Assembly (NCBI GenBank): GCA_021799255.1 | Contig: JAJZAV010000007.1 | Location: forward strand, 1-33,104 | Length of the DNA stretch: 33,104 nt | Source of the DNA: Bacillota bacterium | Lineage (GTDB): Bacteria > Bacillota > Bacilli > Alicyclobacillales > Alicyclobacillaceae | Direction: 5' to 3' | Part shown: piece by piece, positions 1 to 8,403 of the stretch | How the letters are laid out: the number at the start of each line of letters is the position of its first letter | How positions within the stretch are numbered: the first letter of the stretch is position 1 | Made by a program: the position numbers and the translations under genes | Notes under the pieces: model-generated | What the model saw: only the letters and a program-made list of their open reading frames with translations | Databases searched by the model: none | Told to the model about the DNA's origin: nothing

Positions 1-45
1 GGGCATGCGAATCAAAACTGAGTCCGTTACCTCTCGAACGGCCGA

Positions 46-170
46 TGCGACCCTTGCGCCACTGCCTCGTGGAACAAAGTGGGCGCGGATGGATCCAGAC
101 CTTCTTCGCTACCTATGGGGGTGGTCTTATGGAACCAGGTCCGGATGGAGGTGGGAGCGGATCGAGCGGA
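46..170. repeat. direct repeat, copy 1 (~125 bp)
   Basis: This stretch is repeated at 411-535. The shared core includes TGCGACCCTTGCGCCACTGC, then CAGACCTTCTTCGC/GAGACCTTCTTCGC, GGGGGTGGTCTTATG and GGGAGCGGATCGA. The copies are in the same orientation, 365 bp apart, and differ by scattered substitutions. No reading frame is clearly conserved between them, so this looks like a non-coding or decayed duplication. Confidence 0.8.
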
Positions 171-193
171 GGAGCCGTGGCACCGATGAGAAA

Positions 194-379
194 TAGCGCT
201 GCCAAACAGCGCTACCGGGGATCCGCCGGCAGGAACCACGCAGATAGCGCTGCCAAACCGTCTTATGCGGGACGGCGCAGGAGACGCCAACCACCATACG
301 CGCGAATAAGGCGGATTGGCAGCGTTATACCATCGACACCTCAGACCTCACCCCAGATAGCGCTGGCAAACCGCGCTAA
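194..379. repeat. cluster of four short palindromic repeats (TAGCGCTG...CAGCGCTA type)
   Basis: Four related ~21-25-bp elements lie between the two direct-repeat copies. The one at 194-214 is a perfect hairpin, TAGCGCTG-CCAAA-CAGCGCTA. Variants lie at 244-268 and 357-379, and an inverted variant at 304-328. All contain GCTGCCAAA or GCTGGCAAA flanked by GCGCTA-like arms. Spacing is irregular (about 40-60 bp), so this is not a CRISPR array. It resembles a REP-type intergenic element, but I do not recognise a named family. Confidence 0.65.
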
Positions 380-410
380 ACGAACCAAGACAGCAACGCG
401 AACCCGGGCG

Positions 411-535
411 TGCGACCCTTGCGCCACTGCGTCGTGAAACAAAATGGGACGTGGATGGACCGAGACCTTCTTCGCTACCTATGGGGGTGGTCTTATGCAA
501 CCAGGCCCGCATGGGGATGGGAGCGGATCGACCGA
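411..535. repeat. direct repeat, copy 2 (~125 bp)
   Basis: Second copy of the repeat at 46-170, same orientation. It has roughly a dozen or more substitutions, including AACAAAATGGG where copy 1 has AACAAAGTGGG, and CAACCAGGCCCG where copy 1 has GAACCAGGTCCG. Confidence 0.8.
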
Positions 536-926
536 CGAAGCGGCAGGAAGAGCCGCGTCGTTAACGCCTCTGCGGGGAGTAAAGTGGGCGTAGCCCAGGG
601 GAGTCATCGCCATAGCGGTGCGGCGGGGAGTGCCGGAGGTGAGAGGGAGAACTGATTGACGATGGAGGCCAACTCCAGTGCCATCCTCCGTCGGCGTGCG
701 GGGACAATCCGCATGGAGCCCACTGCCATTGCGGGCCCCAGAGCCATTTGCGAAATACCGACAGGCGCAGCCGGTACCACGGTCTTGCGCCCGATCCGCT
801 ATGTCCCCGCGCCCGCCCCGCCCCGCCAGAGCCTCAACCCACTCCATAGCCCCAAACCCCCACCCCGCATCCTGCCCGCCCCGGCTCTTCCCACCAACTT
901 CCCACAAGCCTCCCACAAAGCTTTCG

Positions 927-955
927 TTGACACCCCCAGAGCCCGTTGTTATACT
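927..955 (+). promoter_or_regulatory. sigma-A promoter of guaB
   Basis: TTGACA (927-932), a 17-bp spacer and TATACT (950-955) give a near-consensus housekeeping promoter. The predicted start near 962 leaves a leader of about 110 nt before the guaB start codon. I see no recognisable riboswitch in that leader. Confidence 0.8.
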
Positions 956-1058
956 ACGCTTTAATATCCACCGGACTACTTCTTTCCCCATGGTTCCCGA
1001 TCGAGACAGATTCCCAAGCACCACACCGTTACACCCAGGAGAAAATCAGAGAGACTAG

Positions 1059-2543
<1,485 letters not shown>

Positions 2544-2826
2544 CGAAACGTAAGCTCGTAGCCAGCTGCGGGACCGCCTTTCCGTTCGATCCCGCTCGTC
2601 CGGCCCACCCTCATCCCCATCGTGGGCTGGGCGCCACCACCGTGGCACCCCGCCGGGTGCTGCTGGCACTACCGTGGCATCTCCGCGCCGCCCGAATGCG
2701 GCTGGGCTGCCGGCACCATCGCGTCATAGCGACGCCCCGCTGGCCGCGGGACGACTGGCGTCACCGCACAACCCTACCCGCCCTACGCCGCCCGAGGCGG
2801 CTCGGCGGTTCCGCGTCACGTTTCCT
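2544..2826. other. spacer between guaB and the pdx promoter
   Basis: I see no supported gene. A weak hairpin GCGGGA...TCCCGC lies at 2568-2595 shortly after the guaB stop but has no T-run, so it is only a possible terminator. The sequence is C-rich, with near-repeats around CCACCGTGGCACC and CACTACCGTGGCAT (about 2635-2680). This is where dacA sits in many Bacilli. No remnant of it is recognisable. Confidence 0.4.
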
Positions 2827-2855
2827 TTGCGTACCTAACCGCTAGTCTCTATAAT
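2827..2855 (+). promoter_or_regulatory. sigma-A promoter of pdxS-pdxT
   Basis: TTGCGT (2827-2832), exactly 17 bp, and a perfect TATAAT (2850-2855). The predicted start near 2862 leaves about 90 nt of leader before the pdxS ATG at 2951. The same TTGCGT-17-TATAAT form recurs at 7220-7248. Confidence 0.8.
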
Positions 2856-2950
2856 AGGAGTATTGAACTGGTGTGCGAGGGTGTGCGCATCGGCGTGTTG
2901 CCTTGACCATCATAGATGTTATCCATGTTTTCATAGAGGGGGAAAATCAC

Positions 2951-3835
2951 ATGGCGAAGACCGGGACCGATGTTGTAAAGCGCGGCATGGCCGAAATGCA
3001 AAAGGGCGGCGTCATCATGGACGTCGTGACCGCCGAGCAGGCGAAAATCGCGGAAGCGGCGGGAGCCGTGGCTGTGATGGCGCTGGAGCGCGTACCATCC
3101 GACATCCGAGCGGCCGGCGGAGTGGCCCGCATGGCGGACCCGACCATTATCGAGGCCGTCATGAAAGCCGTCAGCATCCCCGTCATGGCGAAGTGCCGCA
3201 TCGGGCACATCGTCGAGGCGCGCATCCTCGAATCCATGGGCGTCGACTACATCGACGAGAGCGAAGTGCTCACGCCCGCGGACGACAAGTTCCACATCAA
3301 CAAGCGCAGCTACACCGTGCCGTTTGTGTGCGGTGCGCGCGATCTCGGTGAGGCCCTGCGCCGCCTGGCGGAAGGCGCGTCCATGCTACGCACCAAGGGC
3401 GAGCCCGGCACCGGTAATATCATCGAAGCCGTGACGCACATGCGGCTCATCCAGGCCCAGATCCGCAAGGTTGTGAGCATGTCCGAGGACGAGCTCGTGT
3501 CCGAGTCCAAGAACCTCGGCGCGCCCGTCGAGTTGCTGCGCGAGATCCGCGACTTGGGCAAGCTGCCCGTCGTCAACTTCGCGGCTGGCGGAGTGGCCAC
3601 ACCGGCCGACGCGGCGCTCATGATGGAGCTCGGAGCCGACGGCGTGTTTGTTGGATCCGGCATCTTCAAGTCCGAGAGTCCGGAGAAGTTCGGCCGCGCC
3701 ATCGTGCAGGCCACAACCCACTACCAGGATTACGATCTCCTCGCGAAGCTCTCCAAGGAACTCGGCGAGCCCATGAAAGGAATCGATCTCAACACGCTGC
3801 GCCCCGAAGATAGGATGGCTGTCCGCGGCTGGTAA
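2951..3835 (+). CDS. pdxS: pyridoxal 5'-phosphate synthase, synthase subunit PdxS
   Basis: PdxS is the (beta/alpha)8-barrel subunit of the DXP-independent vitamin B6 pathway. It condenses ribose 5-phosphate, glyceraldehyde 3-phosphate and ammonia (delivered by PdxT) into PLP, as a dodecamer in the cytoplasm. The 294-aa product is exactly family length. Asp24, the Schiff-base Lys81 (MAKCRIGH) and Lys149 ([11 protein letters not shown]) fall at the canonical positions. The frame opens further upstream at a GTG (2873), but I start at ATG 2951. There, GAGGGGG lies 9 nt upstream and the N-terminus reads [20 protein letters not shown] as in the family. It is transcribed from the promoter at 2827 and followed by pdxT after 106 bp. 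Confidence 0.97.
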   Translation: MAKTGTDVVKRGMAEMQKGGVIMDVVTAEQAKIAEAAGAVAVMALERVPSDIRAAGGVARMADPTIIEAVMKAVSIPVMAKCRIGHIVEARILESMGVDYIDESEVLTPADDKFHINKRSYTVPFVCGARDLGEALRRLAEGASMLRTKGEPGTGNIIEAVTHMRLIQAQIRKVVSMSEDELVSESKNLGAPVELLREIRDLGKLPVVNFAAGGVATPADAALMMELGADGVFVGSGIFKSESPEKFGRAIVQATTHYQDYDLLAKLSKELGEPMKGIDLNTLRPEDRMAVRGW

Positions 3836-3891
3836 TCCATCATGGCAGATTTGACACACATCGCGGAAATCCAACCTAAATTCATTGATGT

Positions 3892-3920
3892 ATGGCCGGC
3901 TGCCCGACAGTCGGCCATTT
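3892..3920 (+). terminator. hairpin between pdxS and pdxT
   Basis: ATGGCCG (3892-3898) pairs with CGGCCAT (3912-3918) across a 13-nt loop and is followed by TT. The T-run is short, so this is more likely a partial terminator, processing site or mRNA-stability hairpin than a full stop. It would allow more PdxS than PdxT from one transcript. Confidence 0.4.
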
Positions 3921-3941
3921 TCACAAATGAGGTGACCTTTC

Positions 3942-4517
3942 ATGAAAATCGGCATTCTCGCCGTCCAAGGCGCGTTTCGCGAACACGAGAAGATTTTACA
4001 GACGCTTGGCGCTGATACGGTGCAGGTCCGATTGCCGAACCAGCTCGACGGATGTGATGGCCTCGTCATCCCCGGCGGGGAGAGCACGGCCATCGGCAAG
4101 CTGATGCGCCAGTACGATTTGATGGATCCCATCCGCGACATGGCCAAGAGCGGCACGCCCGTGTTCGGGACGTGCGCCGGGATGATTGTGATGGCGAATC
4201 GGATCCAAGGCGGCGAAGAGTCGCATCTTGGCGTCATGGACGTCGAGGTCAACCGCAACTCGTTTGGCCGCCAGAAAGAGAGCTTCGAGACGGACCTCGA
4301 CATCCCCGTTCTCGGCCCGGAGCCATTTCCCGCCGTGTTCATCCGCGCGCCGCACATCACGTCCGTCGGGCCCGAGGTGTCCGTGCTCTGCGAGTACGAG
4401 GGCCGCGTCGTCGCCGTGCAGCAGGATCACTACCTAGCGCTCTCGTTTCATCCCGAGCTTACCGGCGACAGCCGAATCCATCAGCACTTCCTCTCCATGG
4501 TGGAAGCATCCAAGTAG
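3942..4517 (+). CDS. pdxT: pyridoxal 5'-phosphate synthase, glutaminase subunit PdxT
   Basis: PdxT is the class I glutamine amidotransferase that releases ammonia from glutamine and channels it into PdxS. The 191-aa product carries the glutaminase triad at canonical positions: Cys78 in FGTCAGM, and His170 and Glu172 in SFHPELT. The oxyanion-loop motif PGGEST (residues 44-49) and the N-terminal IGILAVQGAFREH are also typical. The start is an ATG with GAGGTG about 7 nt upstream. It follows pdxS in the same direction and is followed after 20 bp by serS, so the three probably form one transcript. Confidence 0.96.
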   Translation: MKIGILAVQGAFREHEKILQTLGADTVQVRLPNQLDGCDGLVIPGGESTAIGKLMRQYDLMDPIRDMAKSGTPVFGTCAGMIVMANRIQGGEESHLGVMDVEVNRNSFGRQKESFETDLDIPVLGPEPFPAVFIRAPHITSVGPEVSVLCEYEGRVVAVQQDHYLALSFHPELTGDSRIHQHFLSMVEASK

Positions 4518-4540
4518 AGGACAGAAAGGGTGTGTGAATG

Positions 4541-5818
4541 ATGCTAGACATCCGCGCGATACGCGCCAATCCAGACGAGTTCCGCATTGGGATGACCCGC
4601 CGCCGCATGGACCCGACCATCATCGACAAAGTGCTCGCCCTCGACGAGGAGTGGCGCAAGGACCTCGCCGAAGTCGAACGCCTGAAGGCCGTGCGCAACA
4701 AGGCGTCGGAGGACATCGCCCGCAAGAAGAAGGCGAAGGAGGATGCGACGAGCGAGATCGAAGAGATGAAGAAGGTCTCCGACGAGATCAAGGCCCTCGA
4801 CGAGTCCGTGCGAAGCGCCGACGAGGCCCTCAAGGCCCTGCTCCTGGAGCTACCCAACAAGCCGCACGATTCGGTCCCGGACGGACTGTCCGAAGACGAC
4901 AACGTCGACATGCGCCACGTGGGCGAGGTTCCGCATTTCTCCTTCGATCCGCTCCCTCACTGGGACCTTGCCGAAGCCCTCGGCATCCTCGACATCGAGC
5001 GCGCGGTGAAGATTACCGGCAGCCGCTTCGTTCTCTACAAGGGTCTCGGGGCCCGGTTGGAACGCGCGCTGGCGAGCTTCATGCTTGACGTGCAGACGGA
5101 GCACGGGTACACGGAGATCTTCCCGGCGTTCATCGCCAACGACGCGAGCCTTGTGGGCACCGGCAACCTGCCCAAGTTTGGCGACGAGATGTTTAAGCTG
5201 GAGGGCCTGCCTTATTATCTGATTCCGACGGCGGAGATTCCGCTCACCAACTATTATCGCGACGAGATTCTCAGCGCCGACATGCTGCCGGTGAAGTTTG
5301 CGGGCTACAGCTCCAGCTTCCGTTCTGAGGCGGGCAGCGCCGGCAAGGACACGCGCGGCCTGATTCGGTTGCACCAGTTTCAGAAGGTGGAGTTGGTCAA
5401 GCTGGTGGCACCAGAGACGAGCTATCAGGAACTCGAGTCCCTTGTGGACGACGCGACGCGCATCCTCGACATTCTGGAGCTGCCGTATCGGGTCATTGAG
5501 ATCTGCACGGGCGACTTGGGGAGCAAGGAGACGAAGAAGTACGACGTCGAGGTCTGGCTCCCGAATCAGAAGCGGTATCGGGAGATTAGCTCCTGCTCCA
5601 ACTTCGAGGATTACCAGGCGCGCCGCGCCAACCTGCGCTTCCGTCGAGACGAGACATCGCGTCCCGAGTTTGTGCATACGCTAAACGGCTCCGGCCTCGC
5701 CGTCGGCCGCACCATTGCAGCCATCTTGGAGAACGGCCAGCAGCAAGACGGCAGCGTCCGCTTGCCCAAGGCCCTCGTCCCCTACATGGGTGGCGTGGAG
5801 GTCATTCCAGCGCCGTAG
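4541..5818 (+). CDS. serS: serine--tRNA ligase
   Basis: SerRS charges tRNA-Ser (and tRNA-Sec where present) with serine. The product of about 425 aa has the N-terminal helical arm (a charged coiled coil, roughly residues 30-100) that recognises the long variable arm of tRNA-Ser. It also has the class II motif 2 region ([26 protein letters not shown], quoted in parts: [17 protein letters not shown]) and motif 3 ([18 protein letters not shown]). Two adjacent ATGs exist at 4538 and 4541. I prefer 4541 because AAAGGG at 4525-4530 is then better spaced and proteins of the family begin MLD. Only 23 bp separate it from pdxT. No T-box leader can fit there, unlike serS in several other Firmicutes, so its expression is probably tied to the pdxST transcript. 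Confidence 0.96.
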   Translation: MLDIRAIRANPDEFRIGMTRRRMDPTIIDKVLALDEEWRKDLAEVERLKAVRNKASEDIARKKKAKEDATSEIEEMKKVSDEIKALDESVRSADEALKALLLELPNKPHDSVPDGLSEDDNVDMRHVGEVPHFSFDPLPHWDLAEALGILDIERAVKITGSRFVLYKGLGARLERALASFMLDVQTEHGYTEIFPAFIANDASLVGTGNLPKFGDEMFKLEGLPYYLIPTAEIPLTNYYRDEILSADMLPVKFAGYSSSFRSEAGSAGKDTRGLIRLHQFQKVELVKLVAPETSYQELESLVDDATRILDILELPYRVIEICTGDLGSKETKKYDVEVWLPNQKRYREISSCSNFEDYQARRANLRFRRDETSRPEFVHTLNGSGLAVGRTIAAILENGQQQDGSVRLPKALVPYMGGVEVIPAP

Positions 5819-5828
5819 ACGGCGCTGG
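5807..5828 (+). terminator. hairpin at the end of serS
   Basis: CCAGCGCCG and CGGCGCTGG form a perfect 9-bp stem around a 4-nt loop that contains the serS stop codon TAG. GAGGGCTTTA follows, so the T-run is poor. It is a plausible GC-rich terminator or 3'-end stabiliser for the pdx-serS transcript. Confidence 0.5.
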
Positions 5829-5990
5829 AGGGCTTTACGGGCGATGTTTGGGATTGGGGTGTGGGGTGGTGTGTTGTGCGGGTCTAGGGTGGCTCGGCGT
5901 GCTTGTGCGGGGATGTGGGGTGGTTGCGCTGTGGTTGTGGGGCTGGTGTGATTTCGGTTCGTGCCGCCCCGAAATTAACGGATGATTAAC
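5829..5990 (+). other. G/T-rich gene-free stretch
   Basis: The plus strand here is strongly biased to G and T, with several G-runs. The densest part, 5850-5883, reads GGG-N3-GGGG-N3-GGGG-N13-GGG, a loose G-quadruplex pattern. I see no gene. It lies between serS and the DnaA-box cluster. Confidence 0.4.
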
Positions 5991-6041
5991 ACATCATGAA
6001 TTCTGTCGGTAAGTGTCGTTCCACAGTCAGGCCGCGTACTC

Positions 6042-6196
6042 TGTGGATAAACAATGTCCCGATGGGACTCATCCCGTCCATCAACAGCGTGGCATCCCAC
6101 TTGTCCCAAGGGTTTCGAGAAATCCACAGGATCCACAGGATATACACACAGGTTTGTCCACAGTCTGTGGATAAACCCGCGAAAAAGTGGGGATAA
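6042..6196. promoter_or_regulatory. DnaA-box cluster
   Basis: Two perfect TGTGGATAA boxes lie at 6042-6050 and 6166-6174. 8-of-9 boxes lie at 6154-6162 (TTGTCCACA, reverse sense) and 6188-6196 (TGGGGATAA). Weaker AATCCACA and ATCCACA sites lie near 6121-6138. A further perfect box is at 6973-6981, and 8-of-9 boxes sit inside the next gene at 6464 and 6770. No dnaA, dnaN or AT-rich unwinding element is visible, so I read this as a secondary DnaA-binding cluster near the origin, not oriC itself. Confidence 0.6.
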
Positions 6197-6374
6197 CTGC
6201 GAGGATGAACGCCGTTTTGACCCACAGCACTTGCAACCTCTGACGGGTTCTGTTCTCACTTCAAGTTTCCGGATGTGGAACTGCCGATTTTCGTCCACTT
6301 TGTCCACTGACGAGACCCGATATGAACACGCGGTTTGGGGATATTTCATCACCGGAATGGTTAGGAGGATCTCC

Positions 6375-6854
6375 GTGCGCATCTCGCACATCACTCTCAC
6401 GCTGACTGCTGACGATATCAACTCGATTCTGGAGGACTTTGTCACCGATGGGCAGATTCGGGTTGTGGATATTATCCCAGACGCCATCCGAGGCCAGGTT
6501 CGCTTTCTTTGGTGGAACATCGACTTCATCGCCAAGCCCGCCACCGGTCCCGATGCGGAGGTGTCCATCGACATCGCTGCCCACAAGATGGTCCCGATTC
6601 CGGCGGCCATCGTGAACCGGCAACTCAAGGAGGCCATGCGGGACGCGCCACCCGGCATCGACGTCATCCGCCAGAGCCTAAAGGTGAGGCTGTCGGAGTT
6701 GTTGCGCCCGTTTGGCATCGATATGCAGGTCTCGGAATTCGAGGCGCTCGACGGCCGTGTGCAGATTGCAGTGGATAACACGTCGCTCACGCAATTGAAC
6801 GCGCTGCTTGGGGTGCCGAAACCGAACCCGGTGGGCATGAGGCCTACGATGTGA
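6375..6854 (+). CDS. conserved-looking hypothetical protein, 159 aa
   Basis: I do not recognise the family. The start is a GTG (V/M-RISHITLTLT), chosen because TTAGGAGGA lies 6 nt upstream; the longer open frame from 6054 has no ribosome site. The product has no signal peptide or membrane segment. It alternates beta-like stretches (HITLTLTADDI, VDIIPDAIRGQVRFLWWNIDFIAK, AEVSIDIAAHKM) with a helix, in a layout that reminds me of lipid-binding-type folds such as DUF2993/LmeA. That resemblance is only an impression. Codon use is GC-rich like guaB-serS, so it is probably a native core gene. DnaA boxes lie upstream and inside it. A possible hairpin, ACTGTAGT...ACTACAGT (6854-6888), follows the stop. 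Confidence 0.75.
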   Translation: MRISHITLTLTADDINSILEDFVTDGQIRVVDIIPDAIRGQVRFLWWNIDFIAKPATGPDAEVSIDIAAHKMVPIPAAIVNRQLKEAMRDAPPGIDVIRQSLKVRLSELLRPFGIDMQVSEFEALDGRVQIAVDNTSLTQLNALLGVPKPNPVGMRPTM

Positions 6855-6997
6855 CTGTAGTGCAGTCGTCAGGTGTGATAACTACAGTGACTGAAAAGAG
6901 TAGAACTTTGGTTTGGGTTCGTAGTGAGAGCATGGTGGTCAATGTACTGTCAACACACCCTTGCGCCTTGTATGTGGATAATGGATCAATGCTGCAA

Positions 6998-7027
6998 TTG
7001 CGGGGAAGGCCAACACCGTGGTAAAAT
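6998..7027 (+). promoter_or_regulatory. probable promoter of tRNA-Arg
   Basis: TTGCGG (6998-7003), an 18-bp spacer and TAAAAT (7022-7027) place the start near 7034, about 10 nt before the tRNA. A perfect DnaA box (6973-6981) lies just upstream of the -35. Confidence 0.5.
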
Positions 7028-7043
7028 TGCATGGCTAAAACAT

Positions 7044-7122
7044 GCACCCGTAGCTCAGGTGGATAGAGCGGTGGTTTCCTAAACCGCGTCTTGCGGGGGT
7101 TCGAGTCCCTCCGGGTGCGCCA
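7044..7122 (+). tRNA. tRNA-Arg (anticodon CCU)
   Basis: The full cloverleaf can be drawn. Acceptor GCACCCG pairs with CGGGTGC, D-stem GCTC with GAGC, anticodon stem GTGGT with ACCGC around loop TTCCTAA (anticodon CCT, reading AGG), and T-stem GGGGG with CCCTC around TTCGAGT. The discriminator is G (7119) and CCA is encoded (7120-7122). The variable loop is 7 nt. It is followed by a strong terminator and then by island-type genes. tRNA-Arg genes are common integration targets, but I found no second copy of the tRNA 3' end in this window. Confidence 0.95.
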
Positions 7123-7136
7123 GACAAACATAGTGG

Positions 7137-7175
7137 TGCGGGCTTTCGGACATTCCGTGAGCCCGCATTATTAAT
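7137..7175 (+). terminator. terminator of tRNA-Arg
   Basis: TGCGGGCT (7137-7144) pairs with AGCCCGCA (7160-7167), and the interior CGGA/TCCG extends the stem. It is followed by TTATTAAT. This is a strong hairpin placed 15 nt after the tRNA. Confidence 0.8.
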
Positions 7176-7219
7176 GTGGTCATGCCATTCTGATGCCTGT
7201 GGACTACTGCGGGTCCGAT

Positions 7220-7248
7220 TTGCGTTTGTTTCGTTTGATTCGTATAAT
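7220..7248 (+). promoter_or_regulatory. promoter of the antitoxin-toxin pair
   Basis: TTGCGT (7220-7225), a 17-bp spacer and TATAAT (7243-7248) form a strong sigma-A promoter about 35 bp before the antitoxin start. The spacer holds a direct repeat (CGTTTG at 7223 and again at 7232) that could be part of an operator bound by the antitoxin. Confidence 0.75.
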
Positions 7249-7283
7249 GCAGATGTGCTGAGGGATTGAGAGAGGGTAGTCTT

Positions 7284-7763
7284 ATGGCTGAATCACCAGT
7301 GAACTTGATTGCGTCTGATGACAGAGATTCCGACATCATCAGGAGCATTGCCGAAAGTTTGGCAGACAAGGATGAAAAGACTCTCTCGATTCTCGACGAA
7401 GAACGCAACGTAAAAATCCAGCTTCCTTACGCTCTTTATCGCGTACTCACTGACGCAGCACACTTGCTGGCAAACGGTGACTCAGTTGGGCTGTTGCATT
7501 ACACCAAGGACGTGACGACTCAACAAGCTGCAGGGATTCTGCAGGTTTCTCGGCCTTATGTGGTGAAGTTGCTTGAGGACCGTGAGATTCCATACTATAT
7601 GGTGGGCTCGCATCGGCGGATCAAATTGAAAGATGTCTTGGAATATAAGCAACGCCGCGATTCTCATCGTAAGGAAAAACTTGACGAGTTATATCGCATT
7701 TCAAACGAATCGGGGCTCTATGACATTGACGGTTTTCCACAGGAGCATGAGGACGAGGAATAG
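7284..7763 (+). CDS. excisionase-family HTH antitoxin
   Basis: The 159-aa protein has an acidic N-terminal half and, at roughly residues 78-122, an excisionase/MerR-like DNA-binding domain. That domain reads TTQQAAGILQVSRPYVVKLL followed by the wing IPYYMVGSHRRIKLKDVLEY. This architecture directly before a PIN-domain gene is typical of type II antitoxins that repress their own operon. The start is ATG 7284, with GAGAGAGGG a few bases upstream; a TTG at 7266 is in frame but poorly placed. The stop codon lies 12 bp before the GTG of the PIN gene. The antitoxin appears intact although its partner is damaged. Confidence 0.85.
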   Translation: MAESPVNLIASDDRDSDIIRSIAESLADKDEKTLSILDEERNVKIQLPYALYRVLTDAAHLLANGDSVGLLHYTKDVTTQQAAGILQVSRPYVVKLLEDREIPYYMVGSHRRIKLKDVLEYKQRRDSHRKEKLDELYRISNESGLYDIDGFPQEHEDEE

Positions 7764-7775
7764 GTGGCGGTCGGA

Positions 7776-8308
7776 GTGATTGCACTTTTAAACGCCTGCG
7801 TGCTTTACCCGGCCGTTCTCCGAGATGTCCTGCTAACCCTAGCGGAAGCTGAGATATACCAGATACGTTGGACGAAATGGAGAGAAACCTCATCAAAGGT
7901 GGTAGAGCGGACGGCCGAGTGCGAAGGGTAATGGAATCGGCATTTCCAGATGCGATGGTTACGAAAGCGGCCTATTCTGATCTCGTTGACCAGATGCCCA
8001 ATGATCCAAAAGATAGGCATGTATTGGCCGCAGCAATCTCGAGTGAGGCGGATGTCTTGGTGACAGCGAACACCAAACACTTTCGACATCTCCCACCTAA
8101 CTGTGCAGTTACTGTTCAACACCCTGATGTCTTTTTGAACGAGTGCTTGACCAGTAATCCACGCGAACTAATCGGCGTGTTGCAAGACATGGCAGACGAC
8201 AGAAATTACCCATTGGACACAGTGCAGGGCATCTTAAACGCGTTGCACAAGACAGTTCCCAACTTTGCCATGCAAGCCTTCGACGTCCTCAGTAGGTATC
8301 TACCCTAA
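7776..8308 (+). pseudogene. PIN-domain toxin, frameshifted
   Basis: PIN toxins are Mg-dependent ribonucleases. The reading begins at GTG 7776, with AGGTGG 8 nt upstream, as MIALLNACVLYPAVLRDVLLTLA, clearly the PIN N-terminus. After ...YQIRWT the frame must shift by -1 at about 7870 to continue as DEMERNLIKGG... and the C-terminal PIN core MPNDPKDRHVLAAAISSEADVLVTAN (quoted in part: DPKDRHVLAAA, LVTANTKHF). The first frame stops shortly after (TAA near 7929). In addition, the first catalytic aspartate, normally in ALLDACVLYP, is Asn. No slippery heptamer is present, so I call it a pseudogene; a sequencing error could explain the shift but not the Asn. Confidence 0.8.
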
Positions 8309-8403
8309 TACCTTCCCCCACAGTTAGCCACTTGTCCGGACGACGGCGATTTTTCAAAACTAGATCCTGATTGCGCCGACGGGGAAACGTCATGCGGATG
8401 CTG

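Larger units (their letters stand above)
1..926. other. gene-free region upstream of guaB
   Basis: I see no convincing gene here. Open frames exist on both strands, but their translations are rich in Arg, Pro and Gly, lack recognisable motifs and overlap one another, as expected for random frames in GC-rich DNA. The stretch holds two diverged copies of a ~125-bp direct repeat and several short palindromic repeats, listed separately. It may be a decayed gene or a repeat-rich spacer. It ends at the guaB promoter. Confidence 0.5.

Noticed and set aside
194-379. CRISPR array
   Set aside because: Repeats are imperfect, one is inverted, spacing is irregular, and no cas gene is present in the window.
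479-1024. 181-aa open frame on the minus strand upstream of guaB
   Set aside because: It is rich in Gly and Arg without domain-like blocks, covers the guaB promoter on the opposite strand and part of a direct repeat, and has no clear ribosome site.
3386-4360. 324-aa open frame antisense to pdxS and pdxT
   Set aside because: It is the shadow of two unambiguous genes in high-GC sequence; no ribosome site or motifs.
4518-4540. T-box riboswitch before serS
   Set aside because: Only 23 bp separate pdxT and serS, far too short, and no T-box sequence was found within the end of pdxT.
6042-6196. Chromosomal origin oriC
   Set aside because: No dnaA or dnaN gene and no AT-rich unwinding region adjoin the boxes; a secondary DnaA cluster fits better.
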